A DNA stretch of 64,000 bases from Flavobacterium selenitireducens (GCF_014748335.1 NZ_JAAVIY010000003.1:1-64000), one strand, 5' to 3'; positions 1-8,854 are shown, counted from the first letter of the stretch. Notes: generated from the letters alone by a model not told the origin. Program-made: numbers and translations.

Positions 1-305
1 ACATCACCCGCGAGGGGGCCTTCGAGCTCGACAAGCTGGTACAGGTACTTGGCAAGTATCCGGAAATGGTGATCATGGTCAAGGCCCACACCGACAACCG
101 CGGCTCGGATGCCTACAACATGGCACTCTCCGAGCGACGTGCCCGATCGACCGTGCAATACGTCCTGTCCAAGGGCATCAAACGCGAGCGCATATCCGGA
201 AAAGGCTATGGCGAGAGCGAGCCCAAAGTGGACTGTGGCGAGGCCTGCACCGAGGAACAGCACGCTCAAAACAGGCGTAGCGAATTCCTTATCGTAAAGC
301 AATAA
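1..305 (+). CDS. OmpA-family C-terminal domain protein (partial, 5' end outside window)
   Basis: The reading frame is open from base 3 to the TAA ending at 305, so only the last ~100 residues are visible. They form an OmpA/MotB-type peptidoglycan-binding domain: the TDNRGSDAYN segment and the following SERRARSTVQYV helix carry the Asp and Arg that bind diaminopimelate in this family, and GYGESEP is the usual late motif. The protein would sit in the outer membrane or periplasm and tether it to the cell wall. The internal ATG at 66 is not a start, because the domain clearly extends upstream of it. The N-terminal part cannot be judged. A terminator follows directly. Confidence 0.9.
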   Translation, partial: ITREGAFELDKLVQVLGKYPEMVIMVKAHTDNRGSDAYNMALSERRARSTVQYVLSKGIKRERISGKGYGESEPKVDCGEACTEEQHAQNRRSEFLIVKQ

Positions 306-328
306 GCAATCAAATTGAGCTCTTGAGA

Positions 329-357
329 ACCCGGATCGAAATGGTCCGGGTTTTTTT
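329..357 (+). terminator. Rho-independent terminator after the OmpA-like gene
   Basis: Stem ACCCGGA (329-335) pairs with TCCGGGT (345-351) and is followed by a run of T. Confidence 0.85.
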
Positions 358-383
358 ATGATTTAAGTTAGTCGGTTACTTTC

Positions 384-391
384 TATATTCG
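384..391 (+). promoter_or_regulatory. -7 promoter box for the DUF2130 gene
   Basis: TATATTCG matches the Bacteroidota -7 consensus TAnnTTTG at 7 of 8 positions. It lies 55 bases before the ATG at 447, and its expected transcription start lies around or after the alternative GTG at 396. It therefore argues for the ATG start. Confidence 0.5.
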
Positions 392-446
392 CATTGTGCA
401 AAACCCTGTTGGGATACGCATAGCAGAACGTATTAAATCGAATTTT

Positions 447-1787
447 ATGAACGAGATCAATTGCCCGAATTGCACCAAAGTATTTAAAGTAGATGAAGCG
501 GGATTTGCCGATATTTTGAAACAAGTAAGGGATCATCAGTTCGAAGAGGAATTACTGAAGCGGTTGCTGCTCGCCGAGAAAGAAAAAGAGAGCGCAGTAT
601 TGCTTGCCGAGGCCAATCTAAGGAATTCGCTACAGGAGAATCTTGCGGAAAAAGAACGACAGATCGCGGAATTGAAAATTAGGACCGAGACGGAACTCGT
701 CCAACGCGAAGCTGGTAGGAAAATGGAGATTGCCGATGTGAAGGCCAAAAGCGAACGTGAGATCGCCAGGCTATCGTCTGAAAAGGAAAAGCAGATAGCA
801 GACCTCAAAGCAAAACTGGAACACGCCACTATCGACAAGCAACTTACGGTAACCGAAGCGGTCAAACAAATAGAAAAGGATCGCGACAATCTTGCCAATA
901 CACTTAAAATCAAAGAAACCGAATCCCAGTTGCTGGAGAAATCGCTGAAAGAGAAGTTTTGGGCGGAACTCAAAACGAAAGACGATATCATCCGGATGAA
1001 GGACGACGAAATCGCTTTGCGGAAGGATATGAAGTTGCGCCTGTCGACCAAGATGATAGGGGAAACACTGGAACAACACTGCGAGGCCGAGTTCAACAAG
1101 CTTCGGGCTACGGCTTTCCAGCGGGCGTATTTCGAAAAGGACAACGATTCGAGGTCGGGAAGTAAAGGCGATTTTATCTACAGGGAAAATGACGCGGAAG
1201 GCAACGAGATCATTTCGATTATGTTCGAGATGAAGAACGAGGGCGATGAAACGGCAACGAAAAAGCGCAACGAGGACTTTTTCCGGGAATTGGACAAGGA
1301 TCGCACCGAGAAAAAATGCGAGTATGCGGTTATGGTCTCGTTGCTCGAAGCCGAAAATGAATTTTACAACACCGGGATTGTCGATGTCTCCCACCGTTTT
1401 TCCAAAATGTACGTGGTTCGACCGCAATTTTTCATTCCGATCATTACATTGCTCAGGAATGCCGCCATGAACTCGATGAAATACAAGTCTGAGCTGGCGC
1501 AGATCAGGAACCAGAATATCGACATCACGAATTTTGAGGAAAACATCAATGCGTTTAAGGAAGGTTTCGCAAGAAATTACGACCTCGCCAGCCGCAAGTT
1601 CAAAACGGCGATAGAAGAAATCGACAAAACGATCATCCATCTGCAAAAGACGAAAGATGCGCTATTGTCGTCAGAGAACAACCTGCGTTTGGCGAACAAC
1701 AAGGCGGACGACCTGACCATAAAAAAATTGACACATAACAATCCTACCATGAAGGCGAAATTCGACGCGCTGTCAAACGATCAGTAA
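447..1787 (+). CDS. DUF2130 domain-containing protein
   Basis: 446 residues. The N-terminus has a CPNC zinc-ribbon-like pair (MNEINCPNC), followed by ~200 residues of Lys/Glu-rich coiled coil. The conserved DUF2130 core follows (around [44 protein letters not shown]) and resembles a nuclease-like fold in outline. Function is not established for the family. A GTG at 396 would add 17 residues, but the ATG at 447 fits both the family N-terminus and the promoter position. The gene stands alone between two terminators. A structural link to RmuC or restriction-type nucleases is only inference from the coiled coil plus core layout. Confidence 0.8.
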   Translation: MNEINCPNCTKVFKVDEAGFADILKQVRDHQFEEELLKRLLLAEKEKESAVLLAEANLRNSLQENLAEKERQIAELKIRTETELVQREAGRKMEIADVKAKSEREIARLSSEKEKQIADLKAKLEHATIDKQLTVTEAVKQIEKDRDNLANTLKIKETESQLLEKSLKEKFWAELKTKDDIIRMKDDEIALRKDMKLRLSTKMIGETLEQHCEAEFNKLRATAFQRAYFEKDNDSRSGSKGDFIYRENDAEGNEIISIMFEMKNEGDETATKKRNEDFFRELDKDRTEKKCEYAVMVSLLEAENEFYNTGIVDVSHRFSKMYVVRPQFFIPIITLLRNAAMNSMKYKSELAQIRNQNIDITNFEENINAFKEGFARNYDLASRKFKTAIEEIDKTIIHLQKTKDALLSSENNLRLANNKADDLTIKKLTHNNPTMKAKFDALSNDQ

Positions 1788-2050
1788 ATGATGTGAGTGG
1801 TCGATATGCCGATTACCGATGGTTCGGAGGGCGCATCCCAGATTGGGACGATTTTAGGGCTTGTTACACGACGATTTTCGGCAGGCGGGCAAATGCCAGC
1901 CCGGATGGAAGCGAATAGCCCACAGCGCCGGAAATCGCGTTTTTAGGCAATTGGCGCGGCGACCAACGGAAGCCGACGCGAATTGAATTAAAAAAACCGA
2001 TTTGCGCGCGAGGACTAGCAGCGGACAGCCGGAACAGCTGCCCATAAAAA
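1788..2050. other. Convergent intergenic region holding structured repeat copy A
   Basis: No convincing gene. The 63-codon minus-strand frame here lies across the repeat element and has no start context. Most of the interval (1898-2043) is a copy of a repeat whose second copy is at 8854-8995, and a bidirectional terminator follows. Confidence 0.6.
1898..2043 (+). repeat. Structured intergenic repeat element, copy A
   Basis: Begins AGCCCGGATGGAAGCG (1898-1913), has a central module GCGGCGACCAACGGAAGCC (1955-1973) and ends with AGCGGACAGCCGGAACAGCT plus GCCC (2020-2043). The same three blocks recur in the same order, on the other strand, at 8854-8995. CAATT/GCG (1948-1956) can pair with CGC/AATTG (1977-1985), placing the central module in a stem-loop. 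I believe related sequences are common between genes in Flavobacterium chromosomes, but cannot verify that here. Confidence 0.65.
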
Positions 2051-2076
2051 AACCGGCACTAAGGCCGGTTCTTTTT
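2051..2076. terminator. Bidirectional terminator between DUF2130 and DUF5689 genes
   Basis: AACCGGC (2051-2057) pairs with GCCGGTT (2064-2070). T runs follow on the plus strand (CTTTTT) and on the minus strand (TTTTTTT), so it can serve both convergent genes. Confidence 0.85.
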
Positions 2077-2090
2077 GTTTTGAAAAGTGC

Positions 2091-3506
2091 TTATGGAGTG
2101 ACTTTTACGTTGTCGATTTGCATCGTCGTGGTAACGCCGGTGTCATCCTGACCCGTGTATTCGAAGATGAAAAACCCGTTTCCTGAAAGGTTTGACGGGA
2201 TCGTGAAATTACCACTGTTGGTAAAGTTCGTCGCGTATCCGGAAGCCGATCCTGTCGCAATCTGGAAGCTTGACGTGATATCGACCAACGTGGCGGTGGT
2301 GATGTCGCTGCCTGCGGTATAATTCGTAGAATAGTAAACGCGCAGTACGGCTCCGTCGTTGAACCCGTCTTTGGTCTGGAACGAGAATTTGTTTCCTGGC
2401 GTCATCTGGACAGGGAACATCAGGTAAACCTTATTCGACTGGTTGCCGTTGAATGACGAAAACTGGACGTATTTGTTGCTGCTGAACGTGCGTACGCTCC
2501 AATATTTGGAACCGACGGCCGCGTCGTTGATAAGACCGGCAAACGTCTGGCCGTTGTAGTTACTGGTTGTCGGATAGCTTTCGAACGTTTCGTTAAAGAC
2601 CGGCAGGAACTGAAGGTTACCACCTACAAGCGGCGGGTAAGCATCGACGCGAGGGCCTTCCATGTTGATGTCGGACGTCGAGCGGATCATGAACTGGAAC
2701 GTCGAACCGAATTTGGTCAGGACGCCACGGATCGTTCCGCTTCCTGAAGGGATGATCTCATCTGCAAACGAAGCGAACGAGCTGAAACGCACGATGCCTT
2801 CGTTTCCAACCGGCGGAATCGACGCGCTGATGATGGAATGGTTCGTTGCGCCACCTCCTGAATCTACGTCGTAGAATTTGCGTCCGATCGAACCGTCAGA
2901 AAACTGTACGTTCTGGATTTCGATAAGTGTTCCCAATCGGGAGTTGTTGAAGGCCTCTGCCAAAGAAACCTGGCGTACGAGTCCATCCTCGTCGATTCTT
3001 TCGCCACAGCTTGGGAACACGAAGCGCTTCCAGTCTGACTCGGCGATGCGGCCTATTTCAGGAGCATCGGTCGGAGCCGGTTGGTACAATTGACCAATCG
3101 AAAGGATGCCGTCGACAACCGCTGTGTACAATCCGTTCAATTTTACGTAAACTTTGGTTCCGGGAAGGAAACCTTCGCCAAACATCGTCGTGATGTCCAA
3201 AGGCACGCTGAATCCGATAGGGGCGCTTCCGTCGGTCGGTTTGGTTTGAAGGTAAACCGTCTTGAAGAAATTTCCTTTTTCGTCGTTCGAGGTCACGTAA
3301 CCTTCGATGATGTCCTGGGTTTCGGATTCGTAAAGTACCGGTGTTGTCGTGGCTGCGGCTTTAAGGTCTGCCACCGACTTGTTCGCCGTAAGTTCGACGT
3401 TAGTGCAGTCGAGGCGCGGGGCCGAGTAGTCATCCTCGTTCACGCATCCGGCCAAAACGCCAAGAGCGAGAAAAAGAACAGCTGATTTTCTTATAATCGA
3501 TTTCAT
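2091..3506 (-). CDS. DUF5689 / choice-of-anchor J lipoprotein
   Basis: 471 residues. The N-terminal signal peptide ends in a lipobox (LAGC, Cys21) followed by acidic residues (NEDD), which suits surface export of lipoproteins in Bacteroidota. The DUF5689 region spans about residues 45-290 (EGYVTSNDEKGNFFKTVYLQ, then a barrel-like segment). The C-terminal ~170 residues (FNETFES..., SVRTFSSNKYVQFSSF..., QIDNVKV) form a choice-of-anchor J, jelly-roll-like domain. It is the last gene of a three-gene operon behind a TonB receptor, 9 bases after the next gene upstream. Its job is probably to help the receptor bind or process a polymer at the cell surface; the substrate is unknown. Confidence 0.8.
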   Translation of the reverse strand: MKSIIRKSAVLFLALGVLAGCVNEDDYSAPRLDCTNVELTANKSVADLKAAATTTPVLYESETQDIIEGYVTSNDEKGNFFKTVYLQTKPTDGSAPIGFSVPLDITTMFGEGFLPGTKVYVKLNGLYTAVVDGILSIGQLYQPAPTDAPEIGRIAESDWKRFVFPSCGERIDEDGLVRQVSLAEAFNNSRLGTLIEIQNVQFSDGSIGRKFYDVDSGGGATNHSIISASIPPVGNEGIVRFSSFASFADEIIPSGSGTIRGVLTKFGSTFQFMIRSTSDINMEGPRVDAYPPLVGGNLQFLPVFNETFESYPTTSNYNGQTFAGLINDAAVGSKYWSVRTFSSNKYVQFSSFNGNQSNKVYLMFPVQMTPGNKFSFQTKDGFNDGAVLRVYYSTNYTAGSDITTATLVDITSSFQIATGSASGYATNFTNSGNFTIPSNLSGNGFFIFEYTGQDDTGVTTTMQIDNVKVTP

Positions 3507-3515
3507 AATGCTTTT

Positions 3516-4148
3516 TTAGTTTTGGTAAGTGATTTTGACGTTGTCGATCTGGTAACTTCCGTCAAGGTTCGGGTCCTGGCCTGATCCTACAACTTTAAAG
3601 GCAAGGTAGGCGGTTCCGGTAAAACCGGACAAATCGATGTCGCCGGAATCCTGGAATTCGAAAAAGGTCGCATCGGTTCCCGGAATGTTCGCGGTAAGCG
3701 GTTGCCAGGTCGCGCTGCCGATATTGGCTACGTTGCCGTCATAATCGGTAGAGATAAAAACCTCGAGCTTATTGGCTGCGCTCGATACGTAACTTTGGGA
3801 GACTTCGAAACTCAAAACTTCCGCTTGCTGGGCATCCATATTCAAAGATGGGCTGATGAGCCAACCGATGTTTACGGGATCCTTGTCTAGCGGATCGTTT
3901 GTAAAAGAAGAAAATTCGGCATACGTATTACCGCTGTAAATTTGGTTTCTCCACACTTTGGTACCTACCTCGTTGAAGTTTTCCCATCCTGCGAGATCAA
4001 GTACCGTGTTATCTGCCGCTCCGCTTTCGAAATCCTCACCCAAAAGGGTTGGCGCGTAATTAGGCAGTGAAATGTCGTCCTCTCCGACGCAGCTTGTCAA
4101 GACAGCTGAGGCCGCGAGTAAAAATCCAAAAATTTTAAACGTTTTCAT
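3516..4148 (-). CDS. choice-of-anchor J domain lipoprotein
   Basis: About 210 residues. The signal peptide ends in lipobox LTSC (Cys20 from the chosen Met) followed by VGEDD, an acidic export signal. The mature part is a single choice-of-anchor J domain: GEDFESG near the start, then WRNQIYSGNTYAEFSSF, SPSLNM and QIDNVKITY at the end. These features match the C-terminal domain of the neighbouring DUF5689 protein, so the two probably arose from related domains. An ATG two codons upstream (4154) is also possible. It lies between the TonB receptor gene and the DUF5689 gene with gaps of about 10 bases, so it is surely co-transcribed. Confidence 0.78.
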   Translation of the reverse strand: MKTFKIFGFLLAASAVLTSCVGEDDISLPNYAPTLLGEDFESGAADNTVLDLAGWENFNEVGTKVWRNQIYSGNTYAEFSSFTNDPLDKDPVNIGWLISPSLNMDAQQAEVLSFEVSQSYVSSAANKLEVFISTDYDGNVANIGSATWQPLTANIPGTDATFFEFQDSGDIDLSGFTGTAYLAFKVVGSGQDPNLDGSYQIDNVKITYQN

Positions 4149-4162
4149 TATCATAGCTTTTT

Positions 4163-6925
4163 TTAGAATTGGACATACAAGTTAACGAAATAAGTCCTTC
4201 CGTAACCTTGAAAATATCGAGGTCCGAATACTGGCGTTCCGCTGGCTACGTCGGCATCCAAACCGCGGTAGTTGGCATTACGCGCTTGCTCGAAGCCACC
4301 TGTGCGGTATTTTTCGTCCAGCAGGTTGTTGATGCTGGCGAAGAATCCGAATGTGGTCCCGTCGATTTTCCAGGACTTTCCGCCCGTCAGGTTAACCAGG
4401 TAGAAGTTGTCGAACTGCTCTTGTTTCAACAATTGACGTGCACGCGCCGGGTCGATGTCAAGGAACGAATCTCCGGTTGCAGGATCGCGGAAGAAATTGT
4501 CCGTGCGCAAGATTGGGGAAACGTCAAGATAGTTGTCTGCAAGGTAGTTGCCGTTTACGCCAACCCACCAGAAGTGAGGATCGCGGTATTCCACACCAAC
4601 AGAATATGCTTGTTGAGGAGAACCTGGCAATCTGTAGTTTTTCATTTTTGAAACACCGTAATTGACAAGCGGGTTCGGGTTGTCCGGAGTCGCGGCAGCA
4701 TCCTGGTTCAGGTATACGTTAGGGTTGTTGTCGTAAATATACTGTCCGTATGCGGCGCTACCCATGATCTTGATAGTTGGCGTCAACTGGTATTCGATAC
4801 CCAATTCACCACCCATATATTTCTTGTCGAGGTTGGTAACGGTCTCGGCAACGAAAGCATCGGTTTCATCCGATCCTTCACCTTCGAAAATACCTTCGGC
4901 AAAGAAGAAAGACGTTTCAGTAGCGTTTTTCACTTTGGCGTAGTAACCCGTAAGGCGTGCCTTCAATTTTGGCGTGCGGATCACGTAGCTACCATCTGTA
5001 CTCACGATGTTTTCGCTAACGGCTTCTTCCATGATGTTGTTGCTCAAACGCGCGTTAGGGAAAACGTTGCGCATAGTCGGGGCTTTGGTCATGTACAATC
5101 CGTTGAATACGAAATAGTTCTGTCCGTTGAGTTTGTAAGTCAAACCACCTTTGAATCCGAAGTTCTCGAAAACCACAGATTTGCTCTTTCCGAAAGAGTT
5201 GTTGGCGTAGTAACCATTGCGGTACAAACCTTCCCTTTGGTATTCGGTGCGCGTGAAATTCTGTGCAAGGTAGAAATCGAAATCACGGTAAGCGAACTTG
5301 AACTGTGTGAACGCATCGGCAACCGTAGCTTCAAGATTGTAGTTATATCCGAAAGTTCTGTCCCCGTCTGGTTTAATAATTCTATTCGGATTATTCAAAT
5401 CTGATTGTTGCTGATCGCCTGTTCCAAACGGATCGATGTCCTTGTAGAAATCTCCGCCCAAAAAGTCAAGGAGATACTGGAAATTGTGCGATTTCAACTT
5501 TCGGAAGTTGACACCTGCGTTCAATGCGATGTTGTCTGAAAGTTGAGAGTTCAGGATAGAGTTGGCACTCCATTGCGTATCGTCTGTACGATCTTCGTAT
5601 AATACGTAGACGCTGTTTCCTTCTTCGGTATTCTGGTTGGCGAAGTAAAGGAAATCCCAGTTGATTTGCGGGTTTTGTGCAAACGGAGTATTTTGAGCCT
5701 GATCAGAACCAACTGCGTATCCGTAATAACTAGGAAGGTTTCGGTAATAAGTAGGATCCGGGTTACGTGCATCCTGATAATCAAGACGGCTGTTTCCGAC
5801 GCTACCGGTTTGGTAGGCCACGTTGGTTTGCAACGACGTCTTGTCGTTGAATTTCCAGTAGTGCGTCAACATATTGATCGGCTCTTCGACATCTTTATCG
5901 CGCGAGTTACGCTTTTTGCCGTTTTGCCATCCCCAATATGAGTTGTATTCTTCACCTGCGATAGCGTTAACCTCGGCAGTGTTCGGAGAGTTCTTACCGC
6001 GGCTGTTGCGGGCATAGATCGACGTGAAGTTCAAGGAATGATGTTCGTTGAAACGTTTTTCGACACTGGCAAAAACCGAGTAAGCGTCGTAATCCGTTCC
6101 TTCAAAGTAGCCCTCTTTTGCCCAGCGGCGCGAAGCGGAAACGACATAAGCCCATCCGTTCTTGTCCATGCCAGATGCATGAGTTGCCATCGTTCTCCAG
6201 CTATAGTTCGTGTTGGTTCCGGAGAAGGAAACACGGGTGCCCGGACGGTAGATTGACGCGCGAGTGTTGATTTCCTGCGTTCCCAGGATGCTTCCGAAAG
6301 TGTAATCGGATGGAGCGGAACCCATCGTGAACTCCTGGTTGCGCGTAGCATCGTTCAAACCTCCCCAGTTGCTCCACTGCGGACGGCCGTCATATATCTT
6401 ATTCATCGTGATACCATTGATCATGGTCACACCATATTCGTTGTCAAAACCGCGGATACGGAAACGTGCCTGTCCCCAATTGAACGCCGCAGACTGTTGG
6501 AATTGGTCGCGTGTCGCCTGAAGCAATCCGGCCGTGTTTTCAGAACCCGAATTGTCGTCTCCAAGATCGTTTTCGGTAATCGTGATAAGGGCGAGTTGCT
6601 GCTCGGAAGTGATGTCTTCTTCAAGAACGACCATCCCGATGTCAAGCACCTGGCCTTGTTTAATGCTAACTGGAATGATCTGGTCTTTAAAGCCGGTGCT
6701 TCTTACCCGGATGATCTGTTCTCCGACCGCTACTTCCTTAAATGTGAACAAACCGTTAATATTGGTAAGTTCGGTGAGATTGGTGTTTGCCACACTTACC
6801 TCGACGTTTTGCATCGGGCGTTGCGATTTTGCATCCACTACTTTCCCGGTGAGCCCAGTACTAGCCTGTGAAAATGCGATAAGCGCCTGCATTGAGAGAA
6901 GGACGCTAAGGACAAGTTTTCTCAT
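4163..6925 (-). CDS. TonB-dependent outer-membrane receptor with carboxypeptidase-like N-terminal domain
   Basis: 920 residues. A signal peptide (ALIAFSQ, cleavage near residue 20) is followed by a CarboxypepD_reg-like domain (about 22-105, GKVVDAKSQRPMQNVEV). The plug has FRIRGFDNEYGVTMINGI at about 155-172, and a long beta-barrel ends in the typical aromatic C-terminus (NLYVQF). No TonB-box sequence was assigned. It imports a large or scarce ligand across the outer membrane using TonB energy. First gene of an operon with two surface lipoproteins, and divergent from a secreted nuclease/phosphatase-type enzyme. This recalls a SusC-like system, but SusD is absent and the lipoproteins are of different families. 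Confidence 0.9.
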   Translation of the reverse strand: MRKLVLSVLLSMQALIAFSQASTGLTGKVVDAKSQRPMQNVEVSVANTNLTELTNINGLFTFKEVAVGEQIIRVRSTGFKDQIIPVSIKQGQVLDIGMVVLEEDITSEQQLALITITENDLGDDNSGSENTAGLLQATRDQFQQSAAFNWGQARFRIRGFDNEYGVTMINGITMNKIYDGRPQWSNWGGLNDATRNQEFTMGSAPSDYTFGSILGTQEINTRASIYRPGTRVSFSGTNTNYSWRTMATHASGMDKNGWAYVVSASRRWAKEGYFEGTDYDAYSVFASVEKRFNEHHSLNFTSIYARNSRGKNSPNTAEVNAIAGEEYNSYWGWQNGKKRNSRDKDVEEPINMLTHYWKFNDKTSLQTNVAYQTGSVGNSRLDYQDARNPDPTYYRNLPSYYGYAVGSDQAQNTPFAQNPQINWDFLYFANQNTEEGNSVYVLYEDRTDDTQWSANSILNSQLSDNIALNAGVNFRKLKSHNFQYLLDFLGGDFYKDIDPFGTGDQQQSDLNNPNRIIKPDGDRTFGYNYNLEATVADAFTQFKFAYRDFDFYLAQNFTRTEYQREGLYRNGYYANNSFGKSKSVVFENFGFKGGLTYKLNGQNYFVFNGLYMTKAPTMRNVFPNARLSNNIMEEAVSENIVSTDGSYVIRTPKLKARLTGYYAKVKNATETSFFFAEGIFEGEGSDETDAFVAETVTNLDKKYMGGELGIEYQLTPTIKIMGSAAYGQYIYDNNPNVYLNQDAAATPDNPNPLVNYGVSKMKNYRLPGSPQQAYSVGVEYRDPHFWWVGVNGNYLADNYLDVSPILRTDNFFRDPATGDSFLDIDPARARQLLKQEQFDNFYLVNLTGGKSWKIDGTTFGFFASINNLLDEKYRTGGFEQARNANYRGLDADVASGTPVFGPRYFQGYGRTYFVNLYVQF

Positions 6926-6979
6926 ATAAAAAATTAAAATTAATTCAGTGTCAGCGCCTTAATAAAAACTTAAAGCGGG

Positions 6980-6987
6980 CAAATGTA
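6980..6987 (-). promoter_or_regulatory. -7 promoter box for the TonB receptor operon
   Basis: On the minus strand the sequence reads TACATTTG, a perfect TAnnTTTG, 54 bases before the ATG at 6925. No TTG is seen at the -33 position. Confidence 0.6.
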
Positions 6988-7060
6988 CTGCTTTTAATAA
7001 TATTATTTACTTTTGGCGCAAGTTTTGTATAAAACTTGACCTTAAATTAATATTCGATTT

Positions 7061-8155
7061 ATGACGATTAAAAGATTGATTGCTGTTTTTTTTGTGTTTT
7101 TCGCAATAACTACCGCTAAAGCGCAGGCGAAACAGTATAAAATGCATACAGTTGCGTTTTATAACGTGGAAAATCTGTTCGACACCATCAAAGGCACGAA
7201 CAATGACGAAGAGTACTTACCCTCAAGAGGTTGGACATCCAAAAAGTATAAAAAGAAGCTTGATAATCTCGGGCGCGTGATACCGAATATCGGAACCAAT
7301 GAGCAGCAGAAGGAATCACCGGCAATAATTGGTGTTTCGGAAATCGAAAACCGACGCGTTCTCGAAGATCTCGTCAAGAATTACCAAATGGTCGGAAAGG
7401 ATTACGGCGTGGTTCATTTCGACTCGCCAGATAAGAGGGGAATCGATGTCGGATTCCTTTATCAGAAGAAATACTTCAAACCGACGAGCTACAAGAATAT
7501 TCCGTTGCTTATCATGAGAGACGGAAGCGCGTTAGCCAAAAATGACAAAGCCGACAAAGAAGACGATGACGCCGAAGCCGCCGGGCCGGACAATCGCCTT
7601 TACACGCGCGACCAATTGTTGGTCACCGGTTTGCTCGAAGGAGAAGAAATCCACGTAATCGTCAACCACTGGCCATCGCGTTCAGGAGGTGAAAAAAAAT
7701 CAAGCCCAGGCCGTGAAGCTGCCGGTCGACTCAACAGGAGAATCATCGACTCACTTGTGAAAATCAATCCGAACGCCAAGATCATCACGATGGGCGATTT
7801 GAATGACGGTCCTTATAATAAGAGCGTCAAGCAAGGAATCGGCGCAAAACTGAAAAAGACCGAACTCAAACAAGGCGACATGTACAATCCGTTCGAGCAG
7901 ATGCAGAAAAACGGAGAAGCCACGTTGTTTTATCGCGACGCCGGAGACATCTTCGATCAGATTATCGTCTCGGAAGGACTCGCCGGCGAAAAAGCCACGG
8001 GATGGAAATACTGGAAAGCCGGAATCTACAACAAATCGTTCCTGATCCAGACGTCCGGTCAATACAAGGGATATCCGTTGCGCAACTCTCCATCGGAACC
8101 GGGTTACAGTGATCACTTTCCGGTTTATGTCTATTTGATTAAAGAGGTCAAGTAA
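7061..8155 (+). CDS. secreted endonuclease/exonuclease/phosphatase family protein
   Basis: 364 residues with a cleavable signal peptide (about 1-22, TTAKAQA). The mature part is an EEP-superfamily (DNase I-like) metal-dependent phosphoesterase: YNVENLFD at the start of the fold, a metal-binding Glu in VSEIENR, NHWPSR, the GDLND motif, and the C-terminal YSDHFPV with the catalytic Asp-His. The family cuts DNA or RNA backbones or phosphate esters. Export plus divergent placement next to a TonB receptor operon suggests digestion of external nucleic acid or phosphate esters. The exact substrate cannot be read from sequence. A terminator follows at 8191. Confidence 0.87.
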   Translation: MTIKRLIAVFFVFFAITTAKAQAKQYKMHTVAFYNVENLFDTIKGTNNDEEYLPSRGWTSKKYKKKLDNLGRVIPNIGTNEQQKESPAIIGVSEIENRRVLEDLVKNYQMVGKDYGVVHFDSPDKRGIDVGFLYQKKYFKPTSYKNIPLLIMRDGSALAKNDKADKEDDDAEAAGPDNRLYTRDQLLVTGLLEGEEIHVIVNHWPSRSGGEKKSSPGREAAGRLNRRIIDSLVKINPNAKIITMGDLNDGPYNKSVKQGIGAKLKKTELKQGDMYNPFEQMQKNGEATLFYRDAGDIFDQIIVSEGLAGEKATGWKYWKAGIYNKSFLIQTSGQYKGYPLRNSPSEPGYSDHFPVYVYLIKEVK

Positions 8156-8190
8156 ATGAGATAATTCGGAAATGAGATAATTAGATAATG

Positions 8191-8222
8191 AACGGACCGG
8201 TGGAAACATTGGTCCGTTTTCA
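8191..8222 (+). terminator. Terminator of the secreted nuclease gene
   Basis: AACGGACC (8191-8198) pairs with GGTCCGTT (8211-8218), followed by TTTTCATT. Confidence 0.7.
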
Positions 8223-8253
8223 TTGGCGGTACAAGGCGAAAGGATAAATTCCC

Positions 8254-8261
8254 TAACTTTA
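8254..8261 (+). promoter_or_regulatory. possible -7 box for 3-hydroxyanthranilate dioxygenase
   Basis: TAACTTTA matches TAnnTTTG at 7 of 8 positions and lies 56 bases before the ATG at 8318. The right-hand repeat arm would then be part of the 5' leader. Confidence 0.35.
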
Positions 8262-8317
8262 TTCAGGATTTTCAGTTTCCACCAACTAATTTTCTAATCA
8301 TCTAATCATCTAATTCC

Positions 8318-8854
8318 ATGATAACCCCTCCGTTTAACCTCAATAAATGGATAGACGAAAACCGTCATTTGCTCAAGCCGCCGGTCGGGAATAAGAATAT
8401 CTATCCGCTTTCACAAGATTACATCGTCATGGTCGTGGCTGGGCCGAACGCGCGCAAAGATTATCACTACAACGAAACCGAAGAGCTTTTCTACCAACTT
8501 GAAGGTTCAATTAAAGTCATCGTTCAGGACAATGGAGAGCGCAGGGAAATGGAATTGCACGCCGGAGACATGTATCTGCATCCTCCAAAAACGCCTCATT
8601 CCCCGGTTCGATCAGAGGGTTCGATTGGTTTGGTCATCGAAAGAGTCCGCGCAGGCAAAGGCTTTACGGACGGTTTGCTTTGGTTCTGCGAAAACTGCAA
8701 CCACAAATTATACGATGTCTATTTCGAACTCAACGATATCGAAAACGACTTTTTGCCGCACTTCCAACACTTTTACAATTCCCATGACTTGCGCACTTGC
8801 GAAAAATGCAGAACCGTCCTCGAGGCAGATCCCAGGTTCGTTTCTAAAGAGTAG
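8318..8854 (+). CDS. nbaC: 3-hydroxyanthranilate 3,4-dioxygenase
   Basis: 178 residues, the usual bacterial length. A cupin dioxygenase that opens the ring of 3-hydroxyanthranilate to give the precursor of quinolinate, in the kynurenine branch of tryptophan breakdown and NAD synthesis. Iron ligands are His50, Glu56 (YHYNETEELFY) and His94 (PKTPHSP). The C-terminus has two CxxC pairs (CENC, CEKC) forming the rubredoxin-like second iron site found in bacterial enzymes. It stands alone here; a tryptophan 2,3-dioxygenase lies ~50 kb away in the same window and nadD at 31986. Cytoplasmic. Confidence 0.93.
   Translation: MITPPFNLNKWIDENRHLLKPPVGNKNIYPLSQDYIVMVVAGPNARKDYHYNETEELFYQLEGSIKVIVQDNGERREMELHAGDMYLHPPKTPHSPVRSEGSIGLVIERVRAGKGFTDGLLWFCENCNHKLYDVYFELNDIENDFLPHFQHFYNSHDLRTCEKCRTVLEADPRFVSKE

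Larger units (their letters stand above)
8157..8317. repeat. Gene-less pair of inverted ATTAGATGATTAGA-type repeats
   Basis: Left arm at about 8157-8190 (GAGATAATTCGG, GAGATAATTAGATAATG) and right arm at about 8286-8317 (CTAATCATCTAATCATCTAATTCC), which reads ATTAGATGATTAGATGATTAG on the other strand. The same repeat family, including the GAGATAATTCGG phrase, borders the four-helix-bundle gene at 56564-57044. Here the arms enclose only a terminator and ~80 bases of leader. Confidence 0.55.

Noticed and set aside
771..1646. 291-codon minus-strand ORF opposite the DUF2130 gene
   Set aside because: Complement of the coiled-coil-coding sequence; composition Phe/Leu/Arg-rich, no start context and no homology features.
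1854..2045. 63-codon minus-strand ORF
   Set aside because: Coincides with structured repeat copy A, which explains the open frame better.
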